A DNA stretch of 64,000 nucleotides from Haloferula sp. BvORR071 (lineage in GTDB: Bacteria; Verrucomicrobiota; Verrucomicrobiia; Verrucomicrobiales; Akkermansiaceae): assembly GCF_000739615.1 (NCBI RefSeq), contig NZ_BATP01000058.1:1-64000 (forward strand), given 5' to 3'. The notes below the pieces were generated by a model. The model was given only the letters and a program-made list of their open reading frames with translations, did not search any database and was not told the DNA's origin. The position numbers and the translations under genes were made by a program. Within the stretch, counting starts at the first letter, position 1. Each line of letters begins with the position of its first letter. Below are positions 57,664 to 64,000 of this stretch, piece by piece.

Positions 57664-58443
57664 ATGCGCACGGGAACGCAGCGGATTTGGAACGGCATCG
57701 CTGCGCTGCTGATTGCGGCGCTGTTTGCGGGCATCTGCACGCTGGTCTTCACCAAGCTTGGCGGGCGGACGGACTGGTCGAAGCTCTGGGAGTTCCGCGG
57801 CCTGTGGTTCAGCGGCTGGTTGTGCACCTTGCTGATCTCGCTCGGGGCTTTGGTCGGCAGTCTGATTGTGGGTCTGCTCCTCATGTTAGGGCAGCGCAGC
57901 CCCTTGCCCGCGGTGAAATGGAGCTGCCGCTTCTTCCTGGAGTTTGTCCGGGACACGCCGCTGCTGGTGCAGTTGCTGGTCGGCTATTTCGTGATCTTTG
58001 CGCCCTTCCTGTCCCGCACGCTGGATGGCATGGGCTGGAATGAGAAGATTGTCATTGGCATCATCCTGCTCTCGCTCTTTGAGGGAGCCTATCTCGGCGA
58101 GATCTTCCGCGGCGGCGTGGAGAGTATTCCGCGCGCGCAGTGGGAATCGGCACGCGCGGTCGGCTTCAACCGCAGCCAAGTCTACCGTCACGTCATCTTC
58201 CCGCAAGCGCTGCGCCGCGTGCTGCCGGCGGTGGCAGGGCAATTCGTCTCGCTGATCAAGGATTCCTCGCTGCTCAGCATCATCGGGGTGCAGGAGCTCT
58301 TCTACCAGGCCCGAGCTTACGGGACGCGAACCTACTCCGGCCTGGATGCCTACATTCCGCTGGCGCTGGGTTACCTGATCCTCACGGCCCCGGTGGTCTT
58401 CCTCGCCCACCGTCTCGAACGCCGCTTCCGCGATGAAACTTGA
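57664..58443 (+). CDS. Amino-acid ABC transporter permease
   Basis: The 259-aa inner-membrane protein has about five hydrophobic segments and the HisMQ-type permease block EFVRDTPLLVQLLVGYF and the EAA loop RGGVESIPRAQWESARAVGFNRSQVYRHVIFPQALRRVLPA, which contacts the ATPase. It starts 12 bp after the binding protein and overlaps the ATPase gene by 11 bp, so the three genes are co-translated. Confidence 0.94.
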   Translation: MRTGTQRIWNGIAALLIAALFAGICTLVFTKLGGRTDWSKLWEFRGLWFSGWLCTLLISLGALVGSLIVGLLLMLGQRSPLPAVKWSCRFFLEFVRDTPLLVQLLVGYFVIFAPFLSRTLDGMGWNEKIVIGIILLSLFEGAYLGEIFRGGVESIPRAQWESARAVGFNRSQVYRHVIFPQALRRVLPAVAGQFVSLIKDSSLLSIIGVQELFYQARAYGTRTYSGLDAYIPLALGYLILTAPVVFLAHRLERRFRDET

Positions 58444-59167
58444 GATCCACGGCCTGACCAAACGCTTCGGCAGCCATGCCGCGCTCGACCATCTCGACCT
58501 CAGTGTCGATGGCGGCCGGGTGATCGTGCTGGTGGGCCCCTCCGGTGGTGGCAAGAGCACCCTGCTGAGAGTGCTGGGCGGCTTGGAAACACCGGACGCG
58601 GGCGAGGTGGTTATCCGCGAGAAACCGCTGCCACGCAGCGAGGCAGAGCTGCTCGCTTATCGCCGCCGGAATGGCTTCCTCTTCCAGCAGTTCAATCTCT
58701 TCCCTCATCTAACAGCCCTGCGCAATCTGACCCTGCCGTTGGAGGAAGTGCAGCGTCTATCGCCTGCCGATGCCAAGGCCACCGCTGAGGCTGCGCTCGA
58801 CCGCTTCGGCCTGCTGGCGCACGCCCACAAGCGCCCTGCCGAGCTTTCCGGCGGCCAGCAGCAGCGCGTCGGGATTGCCCGGGCCGTGGCCGCGAAGCCG
58901 GAGGTCCTCTTCCTGGATGAGCCGACCTCCGCGCTCGATCCGGAGATGACGGCGGAGGTGTTAGAGCTGATTCAAGAGCTGGCGGAAGGCGGCCAGCGGA
59001 TCATCCTGAGCACGCACGAGATGGGCTTTGCCCGCGCGGTGGGGGATCTCGTCGCCTTCCTGGCCGCGGGCAAGGTGGTGGAATCCGCGCCGCCTGCGCA
59101 GTGGTTCGAGAAGCCGCAGTCCGAGCAAGCGCAGCGCTTTCTCTCGCGGGTGCTAAGATACGTGTAA
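58433..59167 (+). CDS. Amino-acid ABC transporter ATP-binding protein
   Basis: The 244-aa product has Walker A GPSGGGKST, Q-loop FLFQQFNLFPHLT, signature LSGGQQQR, Walker B VLFLDEPTSALDP and the H-loop STHEMGFAR, the standard set of polar amino-acid transporter ATPases (GlnQ/HisP type). It energises the permease encoded just upstream. A long hairpin overlaps its stop codon and the convergent RluD-type gene's stop. Confidence 0.95.
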   Translation: MKLEIHGLTKRFGSHAALDHLDLSVDGGRVIVLVGPSGGGKSTLLRVLGGLETPDAGEVVIREKPLPRSEAELLAYRRRNGFLFQQFNLFPHLTALRNLTLPLEEVQRLSPADAKATAEAALDRFGLLAHAHKRPAELSGGQQQRVGIARAVAAKPEVLFLDEPTSALDPEMTAEVLELIQELAEGGQRIILSTHEMGFARAVGDLVAFLAAGKVVESAPPAQWFEKPQSEQAQRFLSRVLRYV

Positions 59168-59198
59168 GTAGTCCGCACACGGCGTGTGTGGACTACTT
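59166..59198. terminator. Bidirectional hairpin between convergent genes
   Basis: A 15-bp stem (one G-U pair, 3-nt loop) begins in the TAA stop of the ABC ATPase gene and ends past the TAG stop of the pseudouridine synthase gene. It could stop transcription from both sides, although no T-run is present. Confidence 0.55.
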
Positions 59199-60122
59199 CG
59201 GCAATTCCCCATCCATCGCCAGCAGCCACGGCGTGTATTCCGGCGGGATCGGCGCTTCGAACTTCAACCGCTGCTTGGTTACCGGGTGCTCGAAGCTCAG
59301 CCGCCAGGCGTGCAGCATCAGCCGCCCCGGCTTGGCCGTTTGGCGTTCCGGCTTCGCATAGATCGGGTCGCCGATCAGCGGGCAACCGCGGCTCAGGAGG
59401 TGCACGCGGATCTGGTGGGTCCTGCCGGTGTGCAGATGGCAGAGCACCAGCGCGCTTCCGGTCGAGCGATCGATCCCCAGCACTTCATAGTCGGTGATCG
59501 CCGGCTTGCCCCCCGGCGGATTGACCACCGCCATCTTCTGGCGGTTTACCGGATGGCGGCCGATGTGGGTGAAAATCGTGTCCTTCGCTGGCTCGGGCAC
59601 GCCTTGCACGGCAGCCAGGTAGAGCTTCTCCATCGTGGTCCGCCCGGAAAACTGCTCCGACAGCGACTGGTGCGCCTGATCGGTCTTGGCCACTACCAGA
59701 CAACCGGAGGTGTCCTTGTCCAAGCGGTGCACGATTCCCGGCCGCTCCACGCCGCCGATCCCCGAAAGCTGGCCCTTGCAGTGGTGCAGCAGGGCATTGA
59801 CCAAGGTCCCGTCCGGATTCCCCGCCGCCGGGTGCACCACGATCCCGGATTCCTTGTCCAGCACCACCAGATGCGCGTCCTCAAACAATATGTGCAGCGG
59901 GATGTCCTGCGCCTGGGCCTCCGCCGGCACTGCCTCGGGCAGCGCGATACTAAGCAGATCTCCGGTCGCCACCGCATCCCGCGGCTTCGCCGGGTTTCCG
60001 TTGCGCAGGATGAACTGCTCGCGGATCAGCTCCTGGATCCGCGAACGCGAAAGGTCCGGCAGGTTCGCCGCCAGCCAAGCATCCAGCCGCATCCCGGCAT
60101 TGTTTTCCACGCGGAGTTCCAT
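59193..60122 (-). CDS. RluA-family 23S rRNA pseudouridine synthase (RluD-like)
   Basis: The start MELRVENNAGMRLDAWLAAN at 60122 gives 309 aa, with an S4 RNA-binding domain (RLDAWLAANLPDLSRSRIQELI), the catalytic motif HRLDKDTSG with its Asp nucleophile, and the C-terminal HTGRTHQIRVHL. RluD modifies U1911/1915/1917 of 23S rRNA; this member's exact sites are not known. The frame is open further upstream to 60242, but that part lacks homology-like features. It faces the ABC operon. Confidence 0.92.
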   Translation of the reverse strand: MELRVENNAGMRLDAWLAANLPDLSRSRIQELIREQFILRNGNPAKPRDAVATGDLLSIALPEAVPAEAQAQDIPLHILFEDAHLVVLDKESGIVVHPAAGNPDGTLVNALLHHCKGQLSGIGGVERPGIVHRLDKDTSGCLVVAKTDQAHQSLSEQFSGRTTMEKLYLAAVQGVPEPAKDTIFTHIGRHPVNRQKMAVVNPPGGKPAITDYEVLGIDRSTGSALVLCHLHTGRTHQIRVHLLSRGCPLIGDPIYAKPERQTAKPGRLMLHAWRLSFEHPVTKQRLKFEAPIPPEYTPWLLAMDGELPK

Positions 60123-60244
60123 TCGCGGCGGAGCGTCGGGGCAGGCAGGCGAGTTTGTCAACCAAGCCGGGGAGATGCGGCTGCGGAGAGCCCTGCCTGT
60201 TGAATTGTCTGGCGGGTTGCCCGGAATTGGCGCTCTTCGCATGA

Positions 60245-60838
60245 GTGGAAGACTTTCTCAGCGCAATCGACCGCCATGGCTGGGGCTTCCTGCCCGGATA
60301 CGTGAGCGAAGGAGAGGCTCTCCTGCTACGAGGCGAGTGCGTGGATGCCTCCGAGAAGGGCCAATTCAAGCGGGCGGGCGTGGGCCGAGGCCTGAATCTG
60401 GAAGTCCGCGAGGACATCCGCAGGGATCAGGTGATGTGGCTGCAGGCGGGTGAGATGGCCGGGACAGATTCCTATCTGGCGATGCTGGAAGTGCTCCGGC
60501 TCGCGTTCAACCAGCGCTTCTACCTCGGCTTATTTGCATTTGAAGGCCATTTTGCCATTTACCCGGCAGGGGCCTTCTACAAGGCCCATCTGGACCGCCA
60601 CGCCGGAACCAGCGACCGGATCGTGACGGCGATTCTTTACCTCAACCAAGACTGGCAACCCGGTGATGGGGGCGAGCTGAAGCTGTGGACGACGCCGGAT
60701 GGCCGGGACGGCGCCTTCGTGCTCATCGAGCCGCGGATGGGCACGCTGGTGTGTTTCCTGGCCGGGGATTTCTGGCACGAGGTGCTACCCGCGACGAAGA
60801 CCCGCATGAGCATCACGGGCTGGTTCCAGCAGCGCTGA
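60245..60838 (+). CDS. 2-oxoglutarate-Fe(II) oxygenase, prolyl-hydroxylase-like
   Basis: The 197-aa product starts at GTG 60245 and has the double-stranded beta-helix iron ligands H115-x-D117 (YKAHLDRH) and H178 (GDFWHEVLP), and a candidate 2-oxoglutarate-binding Arg187. The family includes bacterial P4H/EGL-9-like enzymes that hydroxylate protein prolines or other residues. The substrate is unknown. It diverges from the RluD-type gene with about 120 bp between starts. Confidence 0.85.
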   Translation: MEDFLSAIDRHGWGFLPGYVSEGEALLLRGECVDASEKGQFKRAGVGRGLNLEVREDIRRDQVMWLQAGEMAGTDSYLAMLEVLRLAFNQRFYLGLFAFEGHFAIYPAGAFYKAHLDRHAGTSDRIVTAILYLNQDWQPGDGGELKLWTTPDGRDGAFVLIEPRMGTLVCFLAGDFWHEVLPATKTRMSITGWFQQR

Positions 60839-60933
60839 GGCTGAGCGGGTTGAAGATTTGGCCTTCACCCGCTCTCCAAGAAGTTCACGGGATTTGAAGT
60901 TTCCACCCGGCACGCCCGTAGCTACGCTAGGCC

Positions 60934-62793
60934 ATGCCAGAGGGGGAACCGGAGATCGCATACTGCCACGCCTGTGGACTGTCCATGGACGTGTCGCTGG
61001 TCGCCCCCTTCTCGAATGTCGAGTGCCCGTCCTGCCGGAAGCACACGCGGGTGAAGCGCGAGTTCGGGCCCTACACCTTGCTGCGCCGCCATGCAGTCGG
61101 CGGGATGAGCGTGGTCTTCATCGGCCAGGACAACACCCTCGACCGCGAGGTGGTGGTCAAGATCCTCAACGAGGAATACGGCGCGGACTCGAAGCGGATC
61201 CAGGCTTTCGAAGAAGAGGCCCGGATCACCGCTTCCTTCAGCCACCCGCACGTGGTCCGGGTGTTCACCACTGGCCGGGCCTTCGGGCGCTTCTACATCG
61301 CGATGGAGGTGGTCGGCGGGGGCCACATGGAGCATCACATCCGCGAGCGCGGCTCGATCCCGGAGGCGGAGATGCTACCGCTGGCGATCCAGGTGGCGGA
61401 CGGCCTGAAGGCCGCCCACTCCGCCGGCCTGATCCACCGCGATATCAAGCCCGGCAATGTGCTGCTTGATGTCGCAGGCAATGCCAAGATCGTCGATTTC
61501 GGTCTCGCGCTGGTGACCAAGGGCGGCAAGGCCAAGGCCACCGAAATCTGGGCCACGCCCTACTACGTGCCGCCCGAGACCATCGAGGGCCTGCCGGAGG
61601 ACTTCCGCTCGGATATCTACGCCTTCGGCGCGACCCTCTACCACGCGCTGGCCGGCAAGCCGCCCTGCGACGAGGAGTCGATGGACACCAACAAGCTGCG
61701 CGAGGCAAAGCGGCGGGTTCTGCCGCTGGCGAAGATGGCACCATGGATCAGCCTGGATACCTGCGCGGCGGTGGACCGGGCGATGGCCCACGATCCGAAC
61801 CAGCGCTTCCGCTCTTACAACGACCTGCTTTCCGCCCTGGAGGTAGCGCGCCAGCGCCTCGCCAGCGGGGCTGCGCCGATCACTCCGGCCTCGGTGGCGC
61901 GGAATGCCGCCACGCGCCGCCGCGAGAAGATGTCCCTGATTGGCGCCGGTGCCTTGGTGCTGGCGGCCTCGGCTTTTGGAATTTACTGGGTCAACCACAA
62001 CCGCGAGGTCGAAGTCATTCCCGACGCCAAGCCGCGCGAATCCGCCTTGAGTAAGACCGGCGAGACCGATGCTCCCGATGGCGCGCGTGCCGGGACCTCC
62101 TACCGCGAGGCCGGAGAGGCGCTCCGGGCAGGGGACTACGCCAAGGCCCGCAGCCTTTTTGCCACGGTCCGCGATGACCCGCATGCGATGGAGCCCACCG
62201 GCTCATGGGCCGCCTGCGAAGCCGTGCTCTGCGACTTCCTTGATGGCTCTTCCAACGAGGCACGCAAGGATGCTCGCGATGCGGTCACCCATGTTTCCAG
62301 TGCCAAGGGTGTCGATTCCAAGGTCAGCAACGAGTTGCTGGTGGCACTCGATAAGGTGAAGGAACTCCACCCGGTGCTACACTCGGAGGATAGTCCGCCT
62401 CTTACGGGTGCCTCGCTGATGGCCGCATTGCTTCACGGGCTCAAGAATTGGGAGCAAGGAATGCCGGAGGCTGCCCGCCCGCAATTCGAAGCGATCATGG
62501 CGGTCCAGGCCAAGGGGGCGGACGCTTGGGTTGAGCCCTACCACAAGATCGTAGCCGGCTATCTCACGGACGCTGAGACCTTGCAGAAGATCTCCGGCGA
62601 CAAGCTGCCGGACGACGCCCAAACCTGCCGCAGCCTCGCCGATGAACTTCACGCCGTGCATGCCGGGCTGAAGACCAAGGGCCGGGCGCGATTCAACGTG
62701 CGGGCCCTGCAGCTCGATCTCGAAAAGCGCGCCCGCCTGCTGGAAGCCGGAGCTTCGGTGGATCACTCAAGCTCGCCGGCGTCCACGGAATAG
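60934..62793 (+). CDS. Ser/Thr protein kinase with N-terminal zinc ribbon and TPR-like C-terminus
   Basis: The 619-aa product has a zinc ribbon (C11, C14, C31, C34), then a PknB-type kinase domain (about 45-300). It has VVVKIL (K76), the catalytic loop HRDIKPGN at 168-175, DFG at 188-190 and YVPPETIEG. The glycine-rich loop is loose (HAVGGMSVVF). A single hydrophobic helix lies near residue 335 (SLIGAGALVLAASAFGIYWV). The C-terminal 260 residues are helical and probably periplasmic, with TPR-like repeats. It would phosphorylate proteins in the cytoplasm in response to an outside signal. Confidence 0.88.
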   Translation: MPEGEPEIAYCHACGLSMDVSLVAPFSNVECPSCRKHTRVKREFGPYTLLRRHAVGGMSVVFIGQDNTLDREVVVKILNEEYGADSKRIQAFEEEARITASFSHPHVVRVFTTGRAFGRFYIAMEVVGGGHMEHHIRERGSIPEAEMLPLAIQVADGLKAAHSAGLIHRDIKPGNVLLDVAGNAKIVDFGLALVTKGGKAKATEIWATPYYVPPETIEGLPEDFRSDIYAFGATLYHALAGKPPCDEESMDTNKLREAKRRVLPLAKMAPWISLDTCAAVDRAMAHDPNQRFRSYNDLLSALEVARQRLASGAAPITPASVARNAATRRREKMSLIGAGALVLAASAFGIYWVNHNREVEVIPDAKPRESALSKTGETDAPDGARAGTSYREAGEALRAGDYAKARSLFATVRDDPHAMEPTGSWAACEAVLCDFLDGSSNEARKDARDAVTHVSSAKGVDSKVSNELLVALDKVKELHPVLHSEDSPPLTGASLMAALLHGLKNWEQGMPEAARPQFEAIMAVQAKGADAWVEPYHKIVAGYLTDAETLQKISGDKLPDDAQTCRSLADELHAVHAGLKTKGRARFNVRALQLDLEKRARLLEAGASVDHSSSPASTE

Positions 62794-62812
62794 GCAGCGC
62801 AGCGCCCTGTGG

Positions 62813-62836
62813 CGAGCGGACCCTCCTGTCCGCTCG
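62813..62836 (+). terminator. Hairpin after the kinase gene
   Basis: CGAGCGGAC pairs with GTCCGCTCG over a 6-nt loop, 20 nt past the stop. There is no T-run. Confidence 0.45.
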
Positions 62837-62886
62837 ACGGACGGCCGCCGCAGAAAATGCACGACGAGAGCTAACAAATCGTCATC

Positions 62887-63246
62887 GTGAGCAGCCGCAC
62901 CTACATCTGCACCGCCTGTCGCACCGCCCGCCGCGCGGAGGCATGGCACGGGATGCCTTCGCCCTTGCGCTGCTCCCTCTGCCGGGGCTCGCTCTGGGAG
63001 CTGAGCCGCAAGTGGCGCATCCCAGCGAAGACCAATGACAAGGGCTGGAGCGAACTCGAGCAAATCGTCGCAGAGGAAACACCGCTGCGCGCCACCCTGC
63101 TCCGGGAACGCGGCCACCGCCTATTGCGCCAACTTGACGACAAACTCGGCAAGCTGAGGGTCCAAAATCCGAAGGGCCGGAACGACGCGCGTATCGCCGT
63201 CCTGCAGAGCCAGCGCGACAAGGTGCTTGCCGAATACTTCATGTAG
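62887..63246 (+). CDS. Small zinc-ribbon protein of unknown function
   Basis: The 119-aa product starts at GTG 62887. It has two CxxC pairs (CTAC at residues 8-11 and CSLC near 29-32), like an N-terminal zinc ribbon, and a charged helical C-terminus with DKLGKLRVQ and QSQRDKVLAEYFM. It may bind nucleic acid or protein. It is the gene downstream of the zinc-ribbon kinase, with a hairpin between. Confidence 0.65.
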   Translation: MSSRTYICTACRTARRAEAWHGMPSPLRCSLCRGSLWELSRKWRIPAKTNDKGWSELEQIVAEETPLRATLLRERGHRLLRQLDDKLGKLRVQNPKGRNDARIAVLQSQRDKVLAEYFM

Positions 63247-63393
63247 CGGCGCGTCTATGACCGTCGCACTTCGGCGGCCGCAAGCCGCATCGTGAGATCC
63301 CCGCGGGTCGAGGCGAAGCCGACCTCTAATGTAGCGGCTCGTCTATGATTGTCGCACTTCGGCGGCCACAAGCCGCATCGCGAGATCCCCGTC
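63241..63393. repeat. Direct repeat of about 62 bp in intergenic DNA
   Basis: Bases from 63241 and from 63331 share nearly the same sequence over about 62 bp (few substitutions), spaced by 90 bp. Each copy contains the imperfect palindrome CGGCGGCC..AAGCCG. The first copy covers the end of the 119-aa gene. Confidence 0.8.
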
Positions 63394-63578
63394 CATTCTC
63401 CCGATCCCGATAGGGATCACAGCTCCAGTAGCCGGGGGTTGAGGCGCAGCCGACACCCCCGGTAAGGCCCCGCAAAGTCCACTCGATCCCGAAGGGATCG
63501 TAGCGAGTTTCGATTTACCAAACGCTCCCCGCGAAAGCTCTCAACCGTTGGAGTCAGCTACAGCTTTTCGGAAATGCT
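63247..63578. other. Intergenic repeat cluster with no gene
   Basis: After the zinc-ribbon gene no coding frame is supported for about 330 bp. The stretch holds the direct repeats, a stem CCGGGGGT/ACCCCCGG at 63432-63462, and two short palindromes (GATCCCGATAGGGATC at 63402-63417 and CGATCCCGAAGGGATCG near 63484-63500). It looks like a patch of REP-type elements. Confidence 0.65.
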
Positions 63579-63998
63579 CTAGAAGTCGTCGGTCCGCCAC
63601 TGGCGCGTCTCGTTGTCGAAGATGCATCCACTTCCCAGGATGAAAGGCCGCCAGTATTCAAAATAGAAGTAGCCGCGGTCCCCCCGATAGCTGCCGACAC
63701 CAGCGAGAAGAGTCGGTGGTTCGGGCGCTCCGATCTCATTCAAGGTCTTGGGATAGCCCCCAGTCTTGGCTCGATATTCGTCCAACCGGGGCACAATACC
63801 GTTCACATAAGATTGGACCTCCCATACCCGGTAGTAGCCGAATGCAGTGGAGGAAAGCACGAGGATGATCACCCAGGCAAAGAGGGTCATGCTTGCCCTG
63901 AAGGTCTTTTCGAGACCGATCGGCACCTCGCCATCACGCCTGAGCCCGATGATCAGCCACACGGCCATCACCAGCCCGAGTGGCACGGCGAGCGCCAT
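63579..63998 (-). CDS. Membrane protein of unknown function (may extend beyond right edge)
   Basis: The 139-aa frame starts at 63998, two bases from the window edge, so the true start may be further upstream. It has two hydrophobic helices (VPLGLVMAVWLIIGLR and MTLFAWVIILVLSSTAFGYY). A soluble domain with EYRAKTGGYPKTLNEIG follows, which resembles the pattern in pseudopilin-like and type IV pilin-related proteins. Function unknown. Confidence 0.55.
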   Translation of the reverse strand: MALAVPLGLVMAVWLIIGLRRDGEVPIGLEKTFRASMTLFAWVIILVLSSTAFGYYRVWEVQSYVNGIVPRLDEYRAKTGGYPKTLNEIGAPEPPTLLAGVGSYRGDRGYFYFEYWRPFILGSGCIFDNETRQWRTDDF

Positions 63999-64000
63999 CC

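Noticed and set aside
241-63500. Palindromic and direct repeats as a CRISPR array
   Set aside because: No regular repeat-spacer series of three or more units exists and no cas genes are present.

Overview
The window is GC-rich, gene-dense chromosomal DNA that most resembles a Verrucomicrobiota genome (Verrucomicrobiales, Luteolibacter-like). This placement is inference from gene content, not from a marker gene. It rests on a PEP-CTERM protein, several large secreted PQQ-dehydrogenase/cytochrome c proteins, secreted glycoside hydrolases, a BlaR1/BlaI-type pair, and many palindromic intergenic repeats. I see no rRNA, tRNA, CRISPR array, transposase or integrase.

Layout. 1-7.3 kb is mostly housekeeping: an A-type Fe-S carrier and a J-domain protein, a patatin-like lipase, a CPBP protease, comF, accD, a coupled 44-aa ORF and folC. 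7.5-14.4 kb is a minus-strand cluster of two very long paralogous site-2-protease-like (M50) membrane proteins with a membrane-anchored protein between them. 14.5-17.3 kb encodes one protein that joins a metallo-beta-lactamase exonuclease to an ATP-dependent DNA ligase. 17.4-27.9 kb holds small membrane or zinc-ribbon proteins, a 2H phosphoesterase, a diiron MBL protein, a BlaR1-like sensor with its BlaI repressor, an SDR enzyme and a YugP-type metallopeptidase. 28-35.2 kb has GH16 and GH43 enzymes, a UvrD/Rep helicase, a methyltransferase and a PQQ sugar dehydrogenase.

35.3-41.8 kb is a likely surface-glycan decoration locus. A six-gene minus-strand operon (FkbM methyltransferase, SGNH protein, an 84-aa protein, MBOAT acyltransferase, AlgJ-like protein, GT11 fucosyltransferase) faces a plus-strand ATP-grasp gene. 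41.9-44.6 kb carries a Tat-lipoprotein D-amino-acid-oxidase-like enzyme whose domain order is circularly permuted, an AlkD-like repair protein and a HEAT-like protein. 44.6-53.7 kb has two related secreted PQQ-dehydrogenase/cytochrome c proteins flanking a double-domain esterase and a small PEP-CTERM protein. 53.8-64 kb holds an exported ClpP-like protease, a polar amino-acid ABC transporter operon, an RluD-type pseudouridine synthase, a 2OG-Fe(II) oxygenase, a Ser/Thr kinase with an N-terminal zinc ribbon, and an intergenic repeat cluster.

The strongest candidates for something new are the permuted oxidase, the twin M50 cluster, the exonuclease-ligase fusion with an in-frame repeat insertion, the exported ClpP-like protease, and a scattered hexamer (CTAACA/TGTTAG) that seems far commoner than its sister hexamers. 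All family calls come from motifs read by eye; no database search was run.
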